NCBI RefSeq assembly: GCF_026168755.1
Contig: NZ_JAPFDR010000001.1
Location: forward strand, 124,001 to 188,000
Direction: 5' to 3'
Source of the DNA: Clostridium sp.
GTDB taxonomy: Bacteria; Bacillota; Clostridia; Clostridiales; Clostridiaceae
DNA length: 64,000 bases
Shown here: one piece after another, positions 44,411 to 52,759 of the stretch
Numbering within the stretch: the first letter of the stretch is position 1
Layout of the letters: each line of letters starts with the position of its first letter
Made by a program: the position numbers and the translations under genes
Notes under the pieces: model-generated
The model's database searches: none
Told to the model about the DNA's origin: nothing
What the model saw: the letters and a program-made list of their open reading frames with translations, nothing else

Positions 44411-45653
44411 ATATAAGTGCTTTATAGATGCAATAAAATTTAATGTTATTAAAGATTTAGAAGCAGATAAGACATTAAGTAGAAATGCAATTATTAAAAA
44501 GTATAGTTTATCTGGGGAAATAGCTAATAGATTTAAATGGAGCAGGAAAGATAATGATACACCAGATAGGGTGATATTAACACATTTTAATTTAAATGCT
44601 ACGGCATATAAAAAAGATGAATGGGTAGAGATACCAAATCGATATGTAGAAATAGCTAAACAGATAATAGAGAATAACTACGAAATTAGTAGTAGTGAAG
44701 TTATAAACAAAATTATAAGAGTATTAGAGGAAAAGGGAGAAGTGAATAGTATGAATATTAAAATTGCAGCAGATCTAGGAAATAACAATGTAAAGGTAGC
44801 AATTAATGGACAAGCATTTAGCTTTGTAAATAAAATAGAGCGTTGGGATAATGTAGAAACATTAGGGGACAATGAGTATATAAAAATGAACGATGATTTT
44901 AATTACTATATTATTTCTAACATAGATACTAAGTTCGAGAAGTCTTCTTCTAAGAAAGATAAGAATTTTATTCCAACCTTAAATTATTCTATTATTAAAG
45001 CATTAGTTGAAGCTGGCGTTTCAATAGAAGATAAAATAGAAGTAGATTTAGCTTTATTAACTCCAATTAATCAAGCAGGGGAGAAGAATGAGTATGTAGA
45101 AAAGATTAAAAATAATAGCGATAACATAGTAGAGTGTAGAGTTAATGGCAAGGAATATATGGCAAACATTAAAATTAATAATGTAGTTCCAGTTTTAGAA
45201 GGATGTTCTAGTGCCTTTCTATTAGATAGTTTATCAACAATTAATACATTAATAGATGTAGGATCAAAAACAATCAATATAGCTAAAATAGTCAAAGGAA
45301 AATTTAGTACAATAGAATGTTTAGATGACTTAGGGAGCTTTAATTATTATCAATCTTTAGTAGCTAAAATAAATAATAGAGACATTACAGTTGATAATAT
45401 TCAAGAAATGATAGAAGTTGGACTAGCTAATCACGATAAAGACATATTAAAGGCTTATTTAAAGAAAGTATTAGAAGAAAGTAATAAAGTAAGTAAATTC
45501 AATATAAGTAATAATGTTTACTTCACAGGAGGAACTGTTCAGTTATTCAAAGATAATGGCCTTAATTTTGAAAAAGGTAATATAAAGGTAATGGATAACC
45601 CTGTGTATAGTAACGTACTAGGCGCATTAAAAGCAGTTGGAGGTGCTGAGTAA
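44379..45653 (+). CDS. parM: Actin-like plasmid segregation ATPase (ParM/Alp) with N-terminal extension
   Basis: The actin-fold core runs from residue about 125: phosphate-1 loop IKIAADLGNNNVKVAING, phosphate-2 loop STINTLIDVGSKTINIAKI and adenosine motif NNVYFTGGTVQLFKDNG. Such proteins form dynamic filaments that push plasmid copies apart. The first 124 residues (MAQGKRKEIYKYKCFIDAIK...) are basic and helical and are not part of usual ParM. An internal ATG at 44751, behind AAAAGGGAGAAGTG, could yield the core alone. Start 44379 follows AGAAAGGAGTGTTTAA. parR-like gene 3 nt downstream. Confidence 0.85.
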   Translation: MAQGKRKEIYKYKCFIDAIKFNVIKDLEADKTLSRNAIIKKYSLSGEIANRFKWSRKDNDTPDRVILTHFNLNATAYKKDEWVEIPNRYVEIAKQIIENNYEISSSEVINKIIRVLEEKGEVNSMNIKIAADLGNNNVKVAINGQAFSFVNKIERWDNVETLGDNEYIKMNDDFNYYIISNIDTKFEKSSSKKDKNFIPTLNYSIIKALVEAGVSIEDKIEVDLALLTPINQAGEKNEYVEKIKNNSDNIVECRVNGKEYMANIKINNVVPVLEGCSSAFLLDSLSTINTLIDVGSKTINIAKIVKGKFSTIECLDDLGSFNYYQSLVAKINNRDITVDNIQEMIEVGLANHDKDILKAYLKKVLEESNKVSKFNISNNVYFTGGTVQLFKDNGLNFEKGNIKVMDNPVYSNVLGALKAVGGAE

Positions 45654-45656
45654 AGC

Positions 45657-46148
45657 ATGGCAAATAAAAATGCAAAGAAAATAGCGATAACATTTAATAG
45701 GGATAATACTAGAGAGTTGGCGATGTTAAATTATATAGAATCAAAGGTAAGCATGAGCATATATATTAAGCAGTTAATACTGGACAAGATGGTATCCGAG
45801 GGGTATATGATAAGTACATTAAACGTACCAGATACTAACATGGTACATACTAAAAGCACACCTAATACTAATCAGATAGGTAACAGATACGTATCTAATA
45901 CACCTCAAATACCTACTATAGACATACAAGATACTAATAAGGTGAGTACTAAATATGTAGCAGATGCACATGTAGAACGTATTGGAGATGTATCAGATAC
46001 TAATAAGAGGCATATTGAGGATGTATCAAATACGGATGACTTTGATTTTGATAATCTTATAACAGAGGAAGAAGTTGAAGAAAAAGAGGATAAAAAAATA
46101 GATTATACTCAATCGTTAATGGCGAGCATGAATAGCTTCATGAAATAA
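45657..46148 (+). CDS. parR: ParR-like adaptor with ribbon-helix-helix head and degenerate repeats
   Basis: The first 50 residues (KKIAITFNRDNTRELAMLNYIESKVSMSIYIKQLIL) fit a ribbon-helix-helix DNA-binding domain as in ParR. The middle (about 57-130) is a low-complexity run of DTN-centred units: VPDTNMVHTK, TPNTNQIGNRYV, IQDTNKVSTKYV, VSDTNKRHIEDV. The C-terminal tail is acidic and ends SLMASMNSFMK, a likely ParM-binding hook. It links parC DNA to ParM filaments. Position immediately behind parM supports this. Confidence 0.7.
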   Translation: MANKNAKKIAITFNRDNTRELAMLNYIESKVSMSIYIKQLILDKMVSEGYMISTLNVPDTNMVHTKSTPNTNQIGNRYVSNTPQIPTIDIQDTNKVSTKYVADAHVERIGDVSDTNKRHIEDVSNTDDFDFDNLITEEEVEEKEDKKIDYTQSLMASMNSFMK

Positions 46149-46171
46149 TAAGAAAGGAATAATTTAATAAA

Positions 46172-46807
46172 ATGAATAGATATAATAAAGAATTTGAAAG
46201 AGCAATAAAAAATATGAATAAAGTAGCCGGTACAGAAATTATAAAAGATGTAGAATTAAAAGTGATAGATGATTATAATGATTTTTCGCTAGGAAAAATT
46301 TTAAAACATTATCCTAATACTATTTACCTAAATAATTTCTTTTTGCAAGATAGAAGGAGAGATAAAATTTATAATGTAATATGTCATGAGTTGTGCCATT
46401 CTATATTGGGTAATATTTTTGAAGATAACACTATAATAAATTCAGATTGGGAGCTAGATGAAAGTCCAATATTTTGTTTGATTGTTAAATGGTTTAATAA
46501 AAATGGATTTAGAATTTCTCAGAACTATAAAGTTAATAGTAAGTTTAAATGCAACATTGAATTTATTAATAAAATGACTAATAGAAGTTTTGCAGAAATT
46601 TTAGATTTTATTATCGAGTTTAGAGAGTATATAGTTAAAAAGCAAAATGATGGTATTAATATTAGTTTAATAAATAAACTAGACATTACGCTTGATAGAA
46701 AGTATAAGAGTTATAAAGAAGTTAGATTAGGGATGAATGTAGTTAAATTAGGAAATGATTTTAAATTAGAGAAATATAGAGAGTTTATAGAAATATTAAG
46801 TAATTAA
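46172..46807 (+). CDS. Zincin-type metalloprotease domain protein (HExxH)
   Basis: 211 residues. The motif VICHELCHSILGN (residues about 70-82) is a zinc-binding HExxH helix, preceded by a strand IYLNNFFLQDRRR as in SprT-like or minimal gluzincins; a third ligand may be an acidic residue in ELDESPIFCLIV. The rest is basic and helical. The family is not certain. It could process a phage or host protein. ATG 46172 after AAGAAAGGAATAAT. Confidence 0.6.
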   Translation: MNRYNKEFERAIKNMNKVAGTEIIKDVELKVIDDYNDFSLGKILKHYPNTIYLNNFFLQDRRRDKIYNVICHELCHSILGNIFEDNTIINSDWELDESPIFCLIVKWFNKNGFRISQNYKVNSKFKCNIEFINKMTNRSFAEILDFIIEFREYIVKKQNDGINISLINKLDITLDRKYKSYKEVRLGMNVVKLGNDFKLEKYREFIEILSN

Positions 46808-46962
46808 GAGAAAAACAAAAGAAACGCAAAAAAAATAAAAGCTAACATAAGCTAACTTTCCATAATCAACCAATATGATATTTGAATATAACAATAGAAT
46901 TGATGTATAATATTTATCACCAATTTAAAGTGTTTCTATAACAATATTAATTACTTAATTAT

Positions 46963-46991
46963 ATTATAGGTAGTTATAGAGATGTTGTCAA
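46963..46991 (-). promoter_or_regulatory. Consensus minus-strand promoter in a 400-bp gap
   Basis: On the minus strand TTGACA (46986-46991) and TATAAT (46963-46968) are exactly 17 bp apart. It points left, against all nearby genes, and would give a short RNA ending in the U-rich stretch around 46,830, about 130 nt long. The rest of the gap (46808-47210) holds only A/T-rich sequence and the element at 47111. Confidence 0.55.
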
Positions 46992-47110
46992 GAAAAATTA
47001 AAAATAAAAAGGAAATTACTATTATATATATAATATAATATATAAAGAGTTATTTAATAACCTATATAACAATAAATTAAAACCTAAAAAATAGGAAAAA
47101 TAAATATATT

Positions 47111-47171
47111 GCTATTTAAAACATAGATAAATAGCCACTTTCAAGACTTTTATATAATTTGTATAAGGAGA
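47111..47171 (+). promoter_or_regulatory. Promoter-like element, copy A (before the RNA polymerase gene)
   Basis: AAATAGCCACTTTCAAGACT leads to TATAAT (47153-47158) and TATAAGGAGA. The same roughly 60-bp element occurs at 54712-54771. There is no TTGACA-like -35 box at 17 bp; instead the AAATAG.C and AGAC.TTT blocks are conserved between copies. This suggests activator-dependent or phage-specific initiation. Confidence 0.6.
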
Positions 47172-47210
47172 TATAATATTCCAAAAACTAAAAACAAAGG
47201 GGTGATATAA

Positions 47211-47372
47211 ATGTACATAGTTAGAACATTGAAATTAAAAAAGCATCTGGAAGAGTTAGGGTTTAAGGTTGAAGGTACAGCTCCTAACAAGGATATACCT
47301 AATTTTATAGTTTGGTTATTTCAAGATGGAAAAGATATCAGACAAGCTGTAAAAGAATACTCAAACAAATAA
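47211..47372 (+). CDS. Small DUF5659-like protein (53 aa)
   Basis: AAGGGGTGATATAA precedes ATG 47211. The product (MYIVRTLKLKKHLEELGFKV...) has a helix, a GF turn, two strands ending FIVWLFQDG, and a final helix (KDIRQAVKEYS). The same pattern recurs in the genes at 50437, 56205 and 56488. The 3' end overlaps the extended track ORF of the RNA polymerase gene. Function unknown. Confidence 0.6.
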   Translation: MYIVRTLKLKKHLEELGFKVEGTAPNKDIPNFIVWLFQDGKDIRQAVKEYSNK

Positions 47373-47407
47373 AACAAAAAACTAAAAACAGAAAGGAAAG
47401 ATGTGAT

Positions 47408-50305
47408 TTGAAAAATGGAATTAAAATAATGAGTTTAGAAGGGGCAGATATATTAAGACATAATGTAGAAGGAAAATACATAAAGCATACTTATGATGCA
47501 GTATTTAGCAATAGTAAATTAAAGTACAAACTAGAAAAAGGCAAGAAAGAAAATAAATTAAATGTAAGAAATGATGCTACAAGAGATATTATAAACTTAG
47601 AATTTAATATGCCAGTAACAAACATAGATAAAGATAAATATAAAAAATATGAAAAATACATATCCACAGATCTTAAAAAGGGAACTAACAAAATAAGTGC
47701 GAATAACATAAGAAAAATACTTTATACAGATGGATTTATATTAGAATTTGATAAAGAAAAAACATTAAAAGGAAATAAAAAAGATGGTACTAAAGTAATA
47801 AATAAAGATGGGTATTATATATTAGTAGATAGAAATAAAAAAGAGTTGGCTAGAGAAAAAATAGAGAAAGAATCAATTAAATACAGAGAATGGTTTAGGT
47901 CGTCAGCCAAAGCTAGAATAGGTGAAATTTTATACATTTCAGAAACATTATACGATAAAATTGCTAAATGGCAGATGATGGGGATAGAATTGCCAGAAGA
48001 TGAAGAGTGTATGTTGGTTGAAATGATGGCTTATATGGCTCTTACATCTTCTACAATAGAAGAAGAAATAGAAATTAATCCTGAAAATATCTTAGTATTA
48101 AATGATTTAAAAAGCAGAAGGTTTACTAATTGTGCAAAAGTGGTTGTGGATGAAGAAACTGGTGAGTGTAAAGTAGTTAGAGAAAAAGATTATGTAGAAA
48201 ATACACTTTTTGATGGACAAGCATTAATAGAGGATTCATTCTTTATAGATTCAGAAGCAGGCATGAAGCTTTTGAGACACCATTTTTTTAAAGCATGTGG
48301 ATTTAGGAGCTATATTCAAGAATTTATGAAAGATCATTGTAAAAAGAATGGATTAGATTATAATGAATATTCCGTGAAAGATAAATACGGAAATGATGTT
48401 AAAGTAAAAGATATTATGGTTATTACAACTGATAATGCAACTAAGTTTGAGAAATTCTTTGATGATAAGGCTAAAGGGTTTAAGCAATGGAAAGCAGCAG
48501 TAAATAAAGATAATAATTTATTTGGAGTATGTAAAGAAGACCATGAGTCTAAGTTTGGAACTAGACAAAGGATGAGTTACCAAATGTTAAATACTCTGCC
48601 AGTTTCAAAGGAAGAATTAAAAGAAATATCTAAATATTCCATAGACTATATAAATGCTATGAAAGAAGATAATGAAGCGTTTTTAACACATTTAGATAAT
48701 AATAAAAATATTACTAATCCTTATGAAATGATGGTTGAACTAGCTAAAACAAATAAAGATTTTACTAAGACAAAATTATTTAAAGAATTTAAAGCTGAAA
48801 CTTTATGCGAGTTAAAGAAAAAACTTAGAAAAGGAAAAATAATGACTGAGGGAGATAATCTTACAGTATGTGGTAATCCATATCTAATGTTACTTCATGC
48901 AGTAGGAAAAGTTGAATTAGATGAAGAAGGTTATGTTATTACAGAAGATGAAACATTACCAACTAGCGAAGAACATATATCTGTTTATACTAAGAGATTT
49001 GATGATAAAGAAGATTTAGTAGCATTTAGAAATCCACATAATGCTCCTAATAATATTGCTTTATTTAAGAATTATAAAAATGAATTAATGGATAAGTATT
49101 TTAACTTTAGTAAAAATATAGTTGCTGTAAACTTAGTAAATACAGAATTACAAGATTTAGCTAATGGACTTGATCAAGATTCAGACTTCATGTTTACTAC
49201 GAATGACAAAAACATAGTAAAAGTAGTCAAAGAAAAAGTATTTAGAAAAGAGAAATATCCAGTTATAGTTAATAAAATAGAAAAAAGTAAAAAGAAATAT
49301 ACAAATACACAAATAAATAAAGCTATTATAGATAATATTTTAGCCAAGGGTAAAAATGATATTGGTACAAGTAGTAACCAAGCACAAATAGCAATGAGTT
49401 TATTTGCTGATAGTGGCTATAAAAATGAAGAATTATTAGATAATGTTATTATACTTAGTGTACTAGCCCAAGTGGCTATTGATAATAGTAAACGTAAATT
49501 CGAAGTAGAACTAGATAAAGAAATAGAAAGACTATCTAGTAAGGCTAAAAGACCATTATTCTTTTATTACACCTCTAAAAATAAAGAAGCTAAATATAAA
49601 GTTTTAGGTATAGATGGAAAAGTAAAAAGAAAATTTAAAAATAAATATAAAGCACAGTTATACGCTGAAAAAATAATAGAAAAATCAGAGTTAAATTTTA
49701 AAGATGAATCTGAAAAGGAAATGTATATAAATTTATTAATAAAGACTAAAAAATCTAAAAAGAAAGAGACGGCATATGATAAAGATATTAAATGTACTAT
49801 GAACTACCTACAAGAAATAATAGGTGAAGACGTTAAAAATGAATCTAAAAAGAAAGGTGAAAAGATAGAAACAGAAACATTATTAATAAAAGTAAAAGGG
49901 AAACCAGTATATGAACAATGTGAAAAAATAAAAGATTTAGTTGAAGAATACGATAAAGTTGTAAAAGATTTTAATGTAAAAATTTCAGAGATGAGTGATG
50001 CAGAAAGATATGAAAAGAAAGTTGAATTTAAGCACAAACAAGAATATTTAGCTGAAGAAATAATCAATAAAATCAAAAAAATGAGTATAACTGAAAAAAC
50101 AATCAATACTTTAATTAGAAGTGCATTAAGTAAAGATGTTAAAAATAGCAACACTCATGTTCGTTTGAAATTATTAAATGTTTTATTCCAAAGTAAAAGA
50201 GATGAATTTTTATCTCAATTCACAACTCAAATTAAAGATAACTGTATTAAATTTAAATACATAAATAGCTTTAAATCTATAACTAAAAAAATGATTCAAG
50301 AGTAA
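47408..50305 (+). CDS. Putative single-subunit DPBB RNA polymerase (YonO / eukaryotic-RdRp-like)
   Basis: A 965-residue protein from TTG 47408 (behind AAAGGAAAG; the track start 47312 lies inside the gene before). Near residue 580 VAFRNPHNAPNNIALFKNY matches the RNP..HPGDI-like motif of eukaryotic RNA-dependent RNA polymerases, and LVNTELQDLANGLDQDSDFMF carries D-x-D-x-D, the Mg2+-binding DxDGD-type signature of double-psi beta-barrel polymerases. DGQALIEDSFF (about 275) is a probable first barrel motif. Phage homologues such as SPbeta YonO transcribe DNA. It probably transcribes the element's own late or middle genes. Confidence 0.7.
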   Translation: MKNGIKIMSLEGADILRHNVEGKYIKHTYDAVFSNSKLKYKLEKGKKENKLNVRNDATRDIINLEFNMPVTNIDKDKYKKYEKYISTDLKKGTNKISANNIRKILYTDGFILEFDKEKTLKGNKKDGTKVINKDGYYILVDRNKKELAREKIEKESIKYREWFRSSAKARIGEILYISETLYDKIAKWQMMGIELPEDEECMLVEMMAYMALTSSTIEEEIEINPENILVLNDLKSRRFTNCAKVVVDEETGECKVVREKDYVENTLFDGQALIEDSFFIDSEAGMKLLRHHFFKACGFRSYIQEFMKDHCKKNGLDYNEYSVKDKYGNDVKVKDIMVITTDNATKFEKFFDDKAKGFKQWKAAVNKDNNLFGVCKEDHESKFGTRQRMSYQMLNTLPVSKEELKEISKYSIDYINAMKEDNEAFLTHLDNNKNITNPYEMMVELAKTNKDFTKTKLFKEFKAETLCELKKKLRKGKIMTEGDNLTVCGNPYLMLLHAVGKVELDEEGYVITEDETLPTSEEHISVYTKRFDDKEDLVAFRNPHNAPNNIALFKNYKNELMDKYFNFSKNIVAVNLVNTELQDLANGLDQDSDFMFTTNDKNIVKVVKEKVFRKEKYPVIVNKIEKSKKKYTNTQINKAIIDNILAKGKNDIGTSSNQAQIAMSLFADSGYKNEELLDNVIILSVLAQVAIDNSKRKFEVELDKEIERLSSKAKRPLFFYYTSKNKEAKYKVLGIDGKVKRKFKNKYKAQLYAEKIIEKSELNFKDESEKEMYINLLIKTKKSKKKETAYDKDIKCTMNYLQEIIGEDVKNESKKKGEKIETETLLIKVKGKPVYEQCEKIKDLVEEYDKVVKDFNVKISEMSDAERYEKKVEFKHKQEYLAEEIINKIKKMSITEKTINTLIRSALSKDVKNSNTHVRLKLLNVLFQSKRDEFLSQFTTQIKDNCIKFKYINSFKSITKKMIQE

Positions 50306-50362
50306 CCGCCATTACTCTACATAAAAATTATATATAAATTAATAAATAAAGTCAATAAAAAT

Positions 50363-50396
50363 TTAGCATAGTTGGGGTTAATCCCTTCTATGCTTA
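50363..50396 (+). terminator. Hairpin after the polymerase gene
   Basis: AGCATAG/CTATGCT with an inner GGG/CCC pair forms a stable stem-loop 60 nt after the stop codon. It lacks a T-run, so termination is uncertain; it may protect the RNA end. Confidence 0.5.
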
Positions 50397-50436
50397 GTTA
50401 GAAAAGAATGTTAGTAGTAAAGGAGAATAGACCGTT

Positions 50437-50610
50437 ATGAATAAAGAGAATGAAGTAAGAGTAATAAGCTTAGTACAAGCAAGAGCATATATAAAAAATG
50501 GATTACAACCTTTGAGAATTGAAGCTGATGATATATTAGTATTCGTATTTGATAGGGAAGCTAGTAAGTTATTATTTAAGGCTTGGAAAGATAAAACTAT
50601 AAAATTTTAA
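50437..50610 (+). CDS. Small DUF5659-like protein (57 aa)
   Basis: AAAGGAGAATAGACCGTT precedes ATG 50437. The protein contains VQARAYIKNGLQPLRIEADD followed by ILVFVFDREASKLLFKAWKD, the helix-GL-strand-strand-helix pattern shared with the 53-residue protein at 47211. It sits just before the first helicase gene (24 nt). Function unknown. Confidence 0.6.
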   Translation: MNKENEVRVISLVQARAYIKNGLQPLRIEADDILVFVFDREASKLLFKAWKDKTIKF

Positions 50611-50633
50611 AGTAAAGGAGAAGATAGGCGAAG

Positions 50634-52349
50634 GTGAATAAAAAAGAATTAAATTTAAAATGGGTAAGTGATGTTATATCAGAAAAAGAAGGTTATACAT
50701 ATAAAGATTGGAAAGAAGGTTCTATTGTATCAATAGATGCGCAAACTGGAACTGGAAAGACATATGCAATATTAAATAAGATATTAGAAGATAAAGTTGA
50801 AGATTATGAAGAATTAGTTTATATCTGTAATAGAATAGAGTTAAGAAGAGCTATTCAAAAAGATTTACTGGAAAAATATAAGATGGAAGCTAAATACTTC
50901 ATAGGAGAAGAAGAGTTTTTTGATAAAAATTGGATAGGCAATAAAAGGGCTATAATTGATTATGAATGGTTGGACGAACAAAAAACAATATATAACGTAA
51001 CTGTAATGAGTTATCATGAGATAGCTAATTCAAGAAATTGGAGAATACATACAGATAGTAACTATCATATATTAGAAAAATATCAATGGATCGTTTGTGA
51101 TGAGGTTCAATTCTTTTTAACAGACGCTTCATTCAACCAGAAAACATACATGGCATATGATGAAATATTTTATGCTAGAGATTCTGAAAGTACGTTAATA
51201 ATGCTATCTGCAACTATAGATGAGGTTAATACTTTAATAGAAGAATACATTAATATGTGGAAAACTCATGAGGATCTATTTGGAGTGAATTTAGTGCATG
51301 AATATAAATATAGTACAGGAAGAGATTACAATTATGTTAATGTTAAATATTTTAAAGATATTGATGATATAGCAAATCTTATTAAGAATAGTGAAGAAAA
51401 ATGGCTTGTATTCGTAACAAGTGATGACAACGGAAGAGAATTAAAAGATAATCTATGTGAAAGTAGAGTGTTAGCTGAATTTATTAACGCCAATGAGGAC
51501 AATAAAGAGAAAAAGAATTTAACTATGTTTTCTAAGTTTTCTTGCCAATGTTTAATTGCAACAAAATGCATTGATAATGGGGTTAATATAAAAGATACTA
51601 ATGTGAAAAATATCGTTGTGATGGCATATGATAAAACGACTTTCATTCAAGAATTAGGAAGACTAAGATTAAATATTAAAGATGCACATGAGATTAATTT
51701 ATATATCAGATGTTGTTATAAAAAGACATTTTCTACAATGTTAAAGAAATGTGAAGATAAAAAGGAATTAATTGATTTATTTAAGGAAGATATTAGTAAA
51801 TTCAAAGCTAGGTTCAATAATGATTATAAGAAGCTTCCTGAAGATATATTCTATCTTAATACTAAAAATGAATGGACTATAAATAAGTTAGGTGTAGTAA
51901 GGTTGGAGTTGGATAGAAAGCATTATCAAAATATGGTTGACATGATGAAGATGGACAAGTTTGCATTTATTAAAGAGCAATTGAGCTGGTTAGGGTTAGA
52001 AGATAAATTTTCGGAAGATAATTTAATTGAAGGTGTTGTTGAAGAAGAAACTAAAAATGATTTATTACTATTCTTAAAAGATAGTTATGAGAATAATGCT
52101 TATTATACTAAGGAATGTTTTATAAAAAAAATTGAAGCTATTATAGAATCTGATAATAAATTAAGGGTATTATTCAATAAAATTTGTGGGAATGGCAATA
52201 GGTCAAAAGGTGCTAAAAGTTATAACAAGTTACTATTAGATGGAAATGTGAATTTGCCTTATGCAGTTGGTAGTGAAATAAAACAAAAAACAATAGATGG
52301 TAAAAGAAAGAAATTAACTTATTGGAAAGTGCTTTCTACAGAGAATTAA
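50634..52349 (+). CDS. Superfamily 2 DEAD-like helicase
   Basis: 571 residues, start GTG 50634. Motif I is SIDAQTGTGKTYAILNKIL, motif II IVCDEVQFFLTDAS, motif III LSATIDEVNTL, motif V ATKCIDNGVNIKDTNVKNIV and motif VI QELGRLR. The rest is family-poor; the C-terminus (about 400-571) has no known domain. It resembles helicases of plasmid and phage replication modules and probably unwinds DNA or RNA intermediates. Strong terminator 150 nt downstream. Confidence 0.75.
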   Translation: MNKKELNLKWVSDVISEKEGYTYKDWKEGSIVSIDAQTGTGKTYAILNKILEDKVEDYEELVYICNRIELRRAIQKDLLEKYKMEAKYFIGEEEFFDKNWIGNKRAIIDYEWLDEQKTIYNVTVMSYHEIANSRNWRIHTDSNYHILEKYQWIVCDEVQFFLTDASFNQKTYMAYDEIFYARDSESTLIMLSATIDEVNTLIEEYINMWKTHEDLFGVNLVHEYKYSTGRDYNYVNVKYFKDIDDIANLIKNSEEKWLVFVTSDDNGRELKDNLCESRVLAEFINANEDNKEKKNLTMFSKFSCQCLIATKCIDNGVNIKDTNVKNIVVMAYDKTTFIQELGRLRLNIKDAHEINLYIRCCYKKTFSTMLKKCEDKKELIDLFKEDISKFKARFNNDYKKLPEDIFYLNTKNEWTINKLGVVRLELDRKHYQNMVDMMKMDKFAFIKEQLSWLGLEDKFSEDNLIEGVVEEETKNDLLLFLKDSYENNAYYTKECFIKKIEAIIESDNKLRVLFNKICGNGNRSKGAKSYNKLLLDGNVNLPYAVGSEIKQKTIDGKRKKLTYWKVLSTEN

Positions 52350-52495
52350 TTAACTGCACCAAAATTTACATCTAAATCTATATAATAAATTTACATGTAA
52401 AAAATGGTGCACTAAGTCTCATTATACTATATTTAAATATTAACATTTAAGGTTAAATTAGTAAATTAAAAATAGAATAAAAGTCAAATTTTATT

Positions 52496-52530
52496 AAGAG
52501 CTTAGAGAAGTATATCTAGGTTCTTTTTTT
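52496..52530 (+). terminator. Strong terminator after the first helicase
   Basis: AAGAGCTTAGA pairs with TCTAGGTTCTT over 11 bp (two G-U) and is followed by TTTTTTT. It separates the helicase from the structured RNA downstream. Upstream, TGCACCA/TGGTGCA (about 52355-52415) forms a loose outer stem. Confidence 0.85.
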
Positions 52531-52539
52531 ATTTTAATT

Positions 52540-52730
52540 ATACGTCTTTTGGTTTGCCTCCACGGCTTACCTTTTGGGCGTAACGTTGCAATAGTCTAGT
52601 TGAAGTTAGTTGCGACTAAGCAACTTACTGAAACTTATTGCAATGCTGGTACAACAAGGTAAAAGAGTGGCTATTATCACTCGGTATTAGTAAATACCTT
52701 CGTGTTCGCACTTGAAAGTGCTTAGAGTAA
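52540..52730 (+). ncRNA. Structured RNA candidate before the second helicase (about 190 nt)
   Basis: Nested stems TTACCTT/AAGGTAA (52567/52656), TTGCAATA/TATTGCAA (52586/52636) and AGTTGC/GCAACT (52608/52620) form one long arm. GAGTG/CACTC (52665/52678), GGTATT/AATACC (52683/52693) and GCACTT/AAGTGC (52708/52716) give three small hairpins in a row behind it. No ORF covers it. It lies between a terminator and the helicase start, so it is either a leader with a regulatory function or an independent small RNA. Confidence 0.6.
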
Positions 52731-52759
52731 AAAAGAGATAAGAAAGGATGAAGTTTATA

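Noticed and set aside
45810-46040. Repeated words in parR resembling a short CRISPR-like or iteron array
   Set aside because: Repeats are in frame, irregular in length and encode the DTN linker; there are no constant-length spacers.
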